Source of the DNA: JBAXRT01 sp037131065
GTDB taxonomy: Bacteria > Bacteroidota > Bacteroidia > Bacteroidales > FEN-979
NCBI GenBank assembly: GCA_037131065.1
Contig: JBAXRT010000025.1
Coordinates: 1 to 27,949, forward strand
DNA: 27,949 bases
Direction of reading: 5' to 3'
Of this stretch, positions 23,791 to 27,949 are shown one piece after another (positions within the stretch are counted from its first letter, which is position 1; every line of letters starts with the position of its first letter). A model generated the notes under the pieces. It was not told the DNA's origin and made no database searches. It saw only the letters and a program-made list of their open reading frames with translations. A program made the translations under genes and the position numbers.

Positions 23791-24975
23791 TCAGAAAAAT
23801 TTAAGGCTGATCTCTTTAAGGAATTTTTCTTCAAGGGTCCTTGCAATCCTGTGAACCACAGTCCTGCGCAATTCAAGTTCCACCGGCAGGGAAGGATCCT
23901 GGTGGGCCACATTGATGCTGGTCCCGACCAGGAAATGGATCTCGTCGCATTCGAGAATCATCCTGACGATCTCATCGGCCGGGCCTTTACCAAGCTTCAT
24001 GTTATTAGAATGCCTTTTCAGTAATTCGGATACTTTGCTCAGTGTCAGAATGCCTTCAGTGATAAGATCAACACCTTCCATATGTGCAACGGGTGGAAGT
24101 GTGGCATCATGGATAACCGTTTCATCCGTGATCGTTCTCTTCCAATCCCTGGCCACCATGTCACCGGTGGTAGCTCCGCAGATAATCTTTTTTCCTTCAA
24201 ATCCACTTAACAAGGAACAAAAGTGGGGATCGTTCGCCTGGTCCTGGGGAGGGCCGGTGCAGATCATCAGTTTTCTTGGTTCCCGGAAATAGATAACGGC
24301 ACAACTGATGTCATCTTTCGGATTGAAACCATCGTTGAGGTTTGACCTGTCGATGACCTTTGAGGCAAGTTTGACCGCGGAGATATCATGTTCTTCCTTT
24401 ACGGCATCCGTTACCAGGAGTTCCAGATTCTCCTGGCCGAATCCCATCGGGTACTTTTCGCTGCCTAGTCCTGACTGGATCACACCATCGGTGCAAAAGA
24501 TGATCCTGTCCTCCTTCTGCGGTCTGAAGGTCGTCATCAGGATCTCCTGGTCCCTGGTCTTCCCGTTGTCGATTACGATGCCCGTCCATGGGGATTCTAA
24601 AAGTCGTGCCCCTCGCATGATGAGCGATTTCGGGTTTTCATATTCCATGATTCTGACCTCCCCTTCCAGGTCGATATCGACAATGGTGAAGGTGGCATAG
24701 TTCATCTGCCGGACACTATCGACAGGCAGGGTCTTCATAATGATGTCCGTGGTGTTCTGGATGGTCTTGTTCTCGCGTGTAAAATTCACCGCAAGCGTGG
24801 AGGCCAGTGTCGCCAGGATATTTGCCTTTATCCCGTGTCCCATTCCGTCGGACAGTACGACGATGATCCTCCCCTCTTCCTTAATCCTCCTTGAGATAAA
24901 AACGTCTCCGCAAACCCGGGCTTCGCCATGATTTTTCTGCTGGCAATGGACCTCTATGTAAAATTTTTCTTCCAA
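23791..24975 (-). CDS. SpoIIE-type PP2C serine phosphatase linked to the sensory hydrogenase
   Basis: A 394-residue protein. The PP2C/SpoIIE domain (about 5-230) has metal-ligand aspartates in CGDVF (Asp24), VLSDGMGHG (Asp43), IIFCTDGV (Asp163) and KDDISCAVI (Asp221-Asp222). The C-terminal 160 residues (from about 233; GATTGDMVARDW, EGVDLITEGILTLS) form a second domain I cannot name. The start is TTG at 24975: no ATG precedes the catalytic motif, and the conserved sequence begins at once. The gene lies six bases after the sensory hydrogenase-like gene, so both are probably one operon. Such pairs are classed as phosphatase-linked sensory [FeFe] hydrogenases (HydDB group C3). The phosphoprotein substrate is unknown; no anti-anti-sigma factor is in the window. 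Confidence 0.87.
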   Translation of the reverse strand: MEEKFYIEVHCQQKNHGEARVCGDVFISRRIKEEGRIIVVLSDGMGHGIKANILATLASTLAVNFTRENKTIQNTTDIIMKTLPVDSVRQMNYATFTIVDIDLEGEVRIMEYENPKSLIMRGARLLESPWTGIVIDNGKTRDQEILMTTFRPQKEDRIIFCTDGVIQSGLGSEKYPMGFGQENLELLVTDAVKEEHDISAVKLASKVIDRSNLNDGFNPKDDISCAVIYFREPRKLMICTGPPQDQANDPHFCSLLSGFEGKKIICGATTGDMVARDWKRTITDETVIHDATLPPVAHMEGVDLITEGILTLSKVSELLKRHSNNMKLGKGPADEIVRMILECDEIHFLVGTSINVAHQDPSLPVELELRRTVVHRIARTLEEKFLKEISLKFF

Positions 24976-24981
24976 GCGGAG

Positions 24982-26847
24982 TTACTTTTTCGGAGGGTTC
25001 CGGTGTGTTTCGATGATTGAATTCAGAGACTGTTCTGTTTTGGCGGCGCCTTCGCCAAGGAGGGAGGCGATCTTCTGTACCATCTCAAAATTTTCATCAA
25101 TCACCTCTGAAAGCCTGTTGATGACCTGCTCTTTTCGTACCTCCGGCATGTACATGTCACGGATGATGGCCCCAACATATTTTTTATCCCTAATCGGGAA
25201 TACTGAAACACTGAGTTTGTTATCCTGGTAATCCACATCCCTGTTTTCCAGCGTTTCGTCGGTAGAGAGCACATAGGAGAACATTTTATAGAAATGAACA
25301 GGAAGCAGGGTTTTCAAGTCTGCCCCGATCAGGCCAGGGATGACCTCATCAACCATGGCGGCCTCTTCGCCAAGAACCCGGATGAAGGCCCTGTTGGACT
25401 GGATGATCTTAAGCTGATCATTCACAATGACGACACCGGATACCAGTTTCTGTAGCATGGCTGCGATAATCTCCGAGGATTCCTTCTGGGACTCCTGATC
25501 CTGTTTCAGTTTTTCCTCCGATTCCCTAAGGGCTTCCTGTGTCCTTTGCAGGTCTTCGTTGGCGTTCCTTAATTTCTGGATATACTCCTGCCTGTTTTTC
25601 GTACTGAAGATATTGCACATTTCAGTAGTCGCCAGACCCTGTGAAATGGCAATGGCAAAGTCGCGGCAGTTAACATATCCGCAGGCCTCACAGCCGATGG
25701 AGTTGTCGATCTGACCCTCCCTGTTTATCATCTTCAGGACCTCTTCGATCTTTTCCTCAGGGGGCACCGGTAAACGCTGGTCATCGGTTGTGAACTGCCG
25801 TGAGAGGTCTATTGTTCCAAACCGGGCGATCTCTTTTTCCCATGTCTCTTTATTAAAAGTATGCAGCCTCTTGTTTGCATAGTTAGTCACAAGTGAGGTG
25901 CGCAGAAACTTCTCCCCTTTCGGAGAGGTTCCGGGTCCCATCAGACAACCTTCATCATAAAAAAGATTGAAATGTTTCCTGATAAGGTCGATACGGGTAT
26001 CGAACTCCCTCACCGCATCGAGCATGTTGTGGCGTCCTTCAGCGGTTATCACACTTCCCGATAAGAGATCTTCGCTGATCCCGGCCGATTGCAGGATCCC
26101 GTTACTTATCGGGTAGAGTGATCCGCGAAAACCAAGGGGCGGATCAAAATCGGAAAATTCCAGCTGGCTTTCCCTGACGTTGAACTGGTCGAAAAGTTCC
26201 CTCAGTTCGACAAAGGTCAGGACTGCATCAACAGAAGCATCACCGCTGTATTTTAGAGCCTCATCCTTGGTTGCGATGCAAGGGCCGATAAAAACCACCT
26301 TAAGTTCCTGCCCGAATTCCTGCCTGACGATCTTTGCCATGGCAGCCATCGGGGATACCAGCGGGGCAAGGTTATTGACCAGTTCAGGGTGATATTTTTC
26401 AATAAAGGCAACCACGGAAGGACAATTTGCCGTTATATAGTATTTCCCTCGAAAATCTTCAAAAAGTGCCCGGTACTGCATGGAGACCAGGTCGACAGCG
26501 AAAGAGACCTCATTAACGTAGGTAAATCCCAGTTGCCTGATCATCTCCACGAACTTTCGGTAGTCGGTGATATCGTGAAATTCGCCGGAGATCGCCGGGT
26601 CGCAGATGGCAGCAACCACTGAACCTGAGGCAAGAAGCGACTTTGTCTCCTCAATCGAACTGCGATAAGAAATAGCGCCGGGAGAACAGGCCCTGTAACA
26701 ACTTCCGCAACCGATGCATCGTTCGGAAAGGATGACCGGAACCTCGGATTGTTCAGTAACCTTAATTGCTTTTACCGGGCAGATCCTGACACAAGAGTAG
26801 CATGATATGCAATTCTCTTTTATGATGGAGAGCAGGAGATCAATCAT
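24982..26847 (-). CDS. Sensory [FeFe] hydrogenase-like protein with PAS domain (HsfB/group C type)
   Basis: A 621-residue soluble protein. Domains in order: 2[4Fe-4S] ferredoxin (Cys13/16/19/23 and Cys44/47/50/54), an H-cluster-like domain (about 75-330), a short Fe-S domain (Cys386, 389, 394, 411), a coiled coil (about 420-460), a PAS domain (about 465-565), and a C-terminal helix. The H-cluster motifs are degenerate. L1 is TANCPSV (Cys142 kept; the neighbouring proton-shuttle Cys is Asn141). L2 is IGPCIATKDEA (Cys190). L3 is FYDEGCLMGPG with only Cys301; the partner Cys four residues earlier is Tyr297. It is therefore more likely a redox or Fe-S sensor than an H2-turnover enzyme. The phosphatase gene follows immediately. 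Confidence 0.9.
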   Translation of the reverse strand: MIDLLLSIIKENCISCYSCVRICPVKAIKVTEQSEVPVILSERCIGCGSCYRACSPGAISYRSSIEETKSLLASGSVVAAICDPAISGEFHDITDYRKFVEMIRQLGFTYVNEVSFAVDLVSMQYRALFEDFRGKYYITANCPSVVAFIEKYHPELVNNLAPLVSPMAAMAKIVRQEFGQELKVVFIGPCIATKDEALKYSGDASVDAVLTFVELRELFDQFNVRESQLEFSDFDPPLGFRGSLYPISNGILQSAGISEDLLSGSVITAEGRHNMLDAVREFDTRIDLIRKHFNLFYDEGCLMGPGTSPKGEKFLRTSLVTNYANKRLHTFNKETWEKEIARFGTIDLSRQFTTDDQRLPVPPEEKIEEVLKMINREGQIDNSIGCEACGYVNCRDFAIAISQGLATTEMCNIFSTKNRQEYIQKLRNANEDLQRTQEALRESEEKLKQDQESQKESSEIIAAMLQKLVSGVVIVNDQLKIIQSNRAFIRVLGEEAAMVDEVIPGLIGADLKTLLPVHFYKMFSYVLSTDETLENRDVDYQDNKLSVSVFPIRDKKYVGAIIRDMYMPEVRKEQVINRLSEVIDENFEMVQKIASLLGEGAAKTEQSLNSIIETHRNPPKK

Positions 26848-26898
26848 AGGAGGAAATTATTGCTGATAAAAGCGTCTGTATCAGATAACAATATGCTT

Positions 26899-26931
26899 CA
26901 AATTTATAAAGAATACAGGTTGTCCCTGCAA
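26899..26931 (-). promoter_or_regulatory. Candidate promoter of the sensory hydrogenase/phosphatase operon
   Basis: On the minus strand, TTG (26931-26929) and TAAATTTG (26906-26899) are separated by 22 bases, close to the phylum consensus, about 50 bases upstream of the ATG at 26847. The direct repeat AATTTATAAA occurs at 26901-26910 and 26930-26939, overlapping both elements. Confidence 0.45.
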
Positions 26932-26970
26932 TTTATAAAAAATTTTTCAGCAAAATTTGGATAAAGGTAT

Positions 26971-26988
26971 TTGTTTATTTATTCACAA
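26971..26988 (+). promoter_or_regulatory. Rex-like operator in the divergent region before the third NuoE-type gene
   Basis: TTGTTTATTTATTCACAA differs from the operator of the first hydrogenase operon at only two of 18 positions and fits the Rex consensus at all arm positions but one. It lies 83 bases before the ATG at 27071 and 124 bases from the divergent sensory gene start, so it could act on either. Confidence 0.7.
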
Positions 26989-27005
26989 TGCTAATTTTTT
27001 CACAA
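26988..27005 (+). promoter_or_regulatory. Second, degenerate Rex-like site in tandem
   Basis: ATGCTAATTTTTTCACAA has a perfect right arm (TTCACAA) and a left arm matching TTGTTAA at five of seven positions. It begins on the last base of the first site, a 17-base register. Confidence 0.4.
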
Positions 27006-27033
27006 TAAAATTTTTTTTAACTGCTTTTTATCC

Positions 27034-27041
27034 TAAATTTG
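27034..27041 (+). promoter_or_regulatory. Candidate -7 element of the third NuoE/NuoF-type operon
   Basis: TAAATTTG matches TAnnTTTG, 29 bases before the ATG at 27071. The -33 position is only T-rich. An alternative is TTG 26971 with TAATTTTT 26992, which lies inside the Rex-like sites. Confidence 0.45.
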
Positions 27042-27070
27042 TGGTGATCTACTAATTACATCTTATTCAT

Positions 27071-27556
27071 ATGCAGCGTTCAACCGCCATGATTCTTTCA
27101 AATTATCCACCCAGGAAGAAAGAGTTACTACTCCCTATCCTCCAGGAGATCCAGTTGGAAAATGGAATCCTGACGGATGCCTCTATTGAGGAAGTGAGCC
27201 AGTATATACAGCTTCCCGTGAATAAAATTTACGGAGTAGCTGCCTTTTATGACCAGTTCCGGCTGGTTCCGTGCGGGGAGTTTCATATCCAGATATGCAA
27301 AGGTACCACCTGTCACCTGAACGGATCAGCCTCCCTGCAGAAGGAGATTGAGAAGATCCTGAAGGTAAGGGCAGGCTCCACACGCCGTGACGGAAAATAC
27401 AGCCTCGAACTCGTCGCTTGCCTTGGCGGCTGCGGACACGGTCCGGTCATCAGGATTAACGGCAAATATCACCATGCTGAGGGCAAGGCTGGTTTGACAG
27501 AACTTCTGCGTGCTTTAAAAGAAAAGAGAGATACCGATGGAACAGTCAGAAAATAA
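27071..27556 (+). CDS. NuoE/HydC-like [2Fe-2S] subunit of a third NADH-linked module
   Basis: A 161-residue NuoE-family protein, the third in this window. The helical N-terminus ends in VNKIYGVAAFYDQF. The [2Fe-2S] ligands are Cys76 and Cys81 (CKGTTC) and Cys117 and Cys121 (CLGGC, followed by GHGPVI). The start could be ATG 27071 or ATG 27089; both precede the conserved region. The next gene starts inside its end with a 20-base overlap, so the products are coupled. It is divergent from the sensory hydrogenase gene and has two Rex-like sites upstream. Its partner may be another hydrogenase, a formate dehydrogenase or another NADH-linked oxidoreductase outside the window. Confidence 0.92.
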   Translation: MQRSTAMILSNYPPRKKELLLPILQEIQLENGILTDASIEEVSQYIQLPVNKIYGVAAFYDQFRLVPCGEFHIQICKGTTCHLNGSASLQKEIEKILKVRAGSTRRDGKYSLELVACLGGCGHGPVIRINGKYHHAEGKAGLTELLRALKEKRDTDGTVRK

Positions 27557-27949
27557 CGCGGACAGGGGTTTTCTCCTCGAAAAGGTCATGAAAAATTTTT
27601 CCGGGATAAATGACAAATCCTCGGAAGAAAACCTTGCCAGGCTGAAACGAGAGAAGAATGAAATCCCTGTCATCTATATCGGCATGGCTACCTGTGGTAT
27701 TATTGCCGGCGCCGACCGTTCGCTTGAACATATCAGGGTCTATCTACGGAACAATAAGATCGAAGCGGAGGTCGTTGAGGTCGGCTGCATCGGCTTTTGC
27801 GCTGCCGAACCCATCATGGATGTCCAGCTGCCTGGAAAGTGCCGTATCTCCTTCAGCCAAGTTACAGATTCCGAGGTTGCAGGTATCCTTGATTCAGTGT
27901 TTCACCGGACAGTCAGGAAAGAATCTGTTATCGGGCAATACATGCACAA
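27537..27949 (+). CDS. NuoF/HydB-like flavin subunit, N-terminal part (runs off the window)
   Basis: The frame is open from ATG 27537 to the window end (137 codons). After about 40 charged residues, a thioredoxin-like [2Fe-2S] domain is visible: IGMATCGIIAGADRS (Cys53) and EVGCIGFCAAEPIMDVQLPG (Cys84 and Cys88). It ends in RKESVIGQYMH, the usual linker into the FMN/NADH core of HydB. Unlike the first two systems, where this domain is absent or a separate gene, it appears fused here. It overlaps the upstream NuoE-type gene by 20 bases. The flavin core, tail and downstream genes are not visible, so membership in a third hydrogenase is unproven. Confidence 0.88.
   Translation, partial: MEQSENNADRGFLLEKVMKNFSGINDKSSEENLARLKREKNEIPVIYIGMATCGIIAGADRSLEHIRVYLRNNKIEAEVVEVGCIGFCAAEPIMDVQLPGKCRISFSQVTDSEVAGILDSVFHRTVRKESVIGQYMH

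Overview
The window comes from an anaerobic, fermentative member of the Bacteroidetes, probably Bacteroidales. The evidence is the housekeeping order parA-parB-DUF5683-dapB-lepB, the ftsK-lolA pair, secreted proteins of types typical of the phylum, upstream sequences of the TAnnTTTG (-7) kind, and starts that rarely depend on a strong Shine-Dalgarno. There is no RNA gene, CRISPR array, insertion sequence or phage. No gene-free stretch exceeds 300 bases.

Region 1 (1-10480) is core genome. It holds the tail of parA, parB, a DUF5683 membrane protein, dapB, a long signal peptidase I, a small secreted protein, ftsK, a LolA-like carrier, a transketolase split into two genes, and truA on the opposite strand.

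Region 2 (10490-14135) is a compact hydrogenase operon, hydC-hydB-hydA. Its [FeFe] catalytic subunit has the full relay of Fe-S sites. Its flavin subunit is reduced to a bare NuoF core. Back-to-back terminators close it against an unknown secreted protein gene on the minus strand.

Region 3 (14206-19262) holds that secreted protein and, divergent from it, a histidine kinase and an OmpR-type response regulator that resemble Bacteroides RprX/RprY. Four helically phased GTTAA repeats lie between the two start codons. A membrane glycosyltransferase on the minus strand overlaps the regulator's end.

Region 4 (19400-23772) is a second, different hydrogenase operon with four genes in HndB-HndC-HndD-HndA order, where the flavin subunit carries a 2[4Fe-4S] tail and the thioredoxin-like domain is a separate gene. 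Region 5 (23791-26847, minus) encodes a sensory hydrogenase-like protein (ferredoxin, H-cluster-like, Fe-S and PAS domains) and a SpoIIE-type phosphatase. Region 6 (26971-27949) begins a third NuoE/NuoF-type module that runs off the window.

The main new observations are these. Each of the three hydC/NuoE-type transcription units has an 18-bp sequence upstream that matches the operator of Rex, the NADH/NAD+ sensor. The sensory protein lacks a cysteine normally needed to hold an H-cluster. The two catalytic hydrogenases differ in flavin-subunit design, which suggests one bifurcating and one simpler NADH-linked enzyme. Together this looks like a redox-balancing island with two H2-producing enzymes, a third NADH-linked module, shared NADH-responsive control, and a redox sensor coupled to a phosphatase. 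The functional claims are inferred from sequence.
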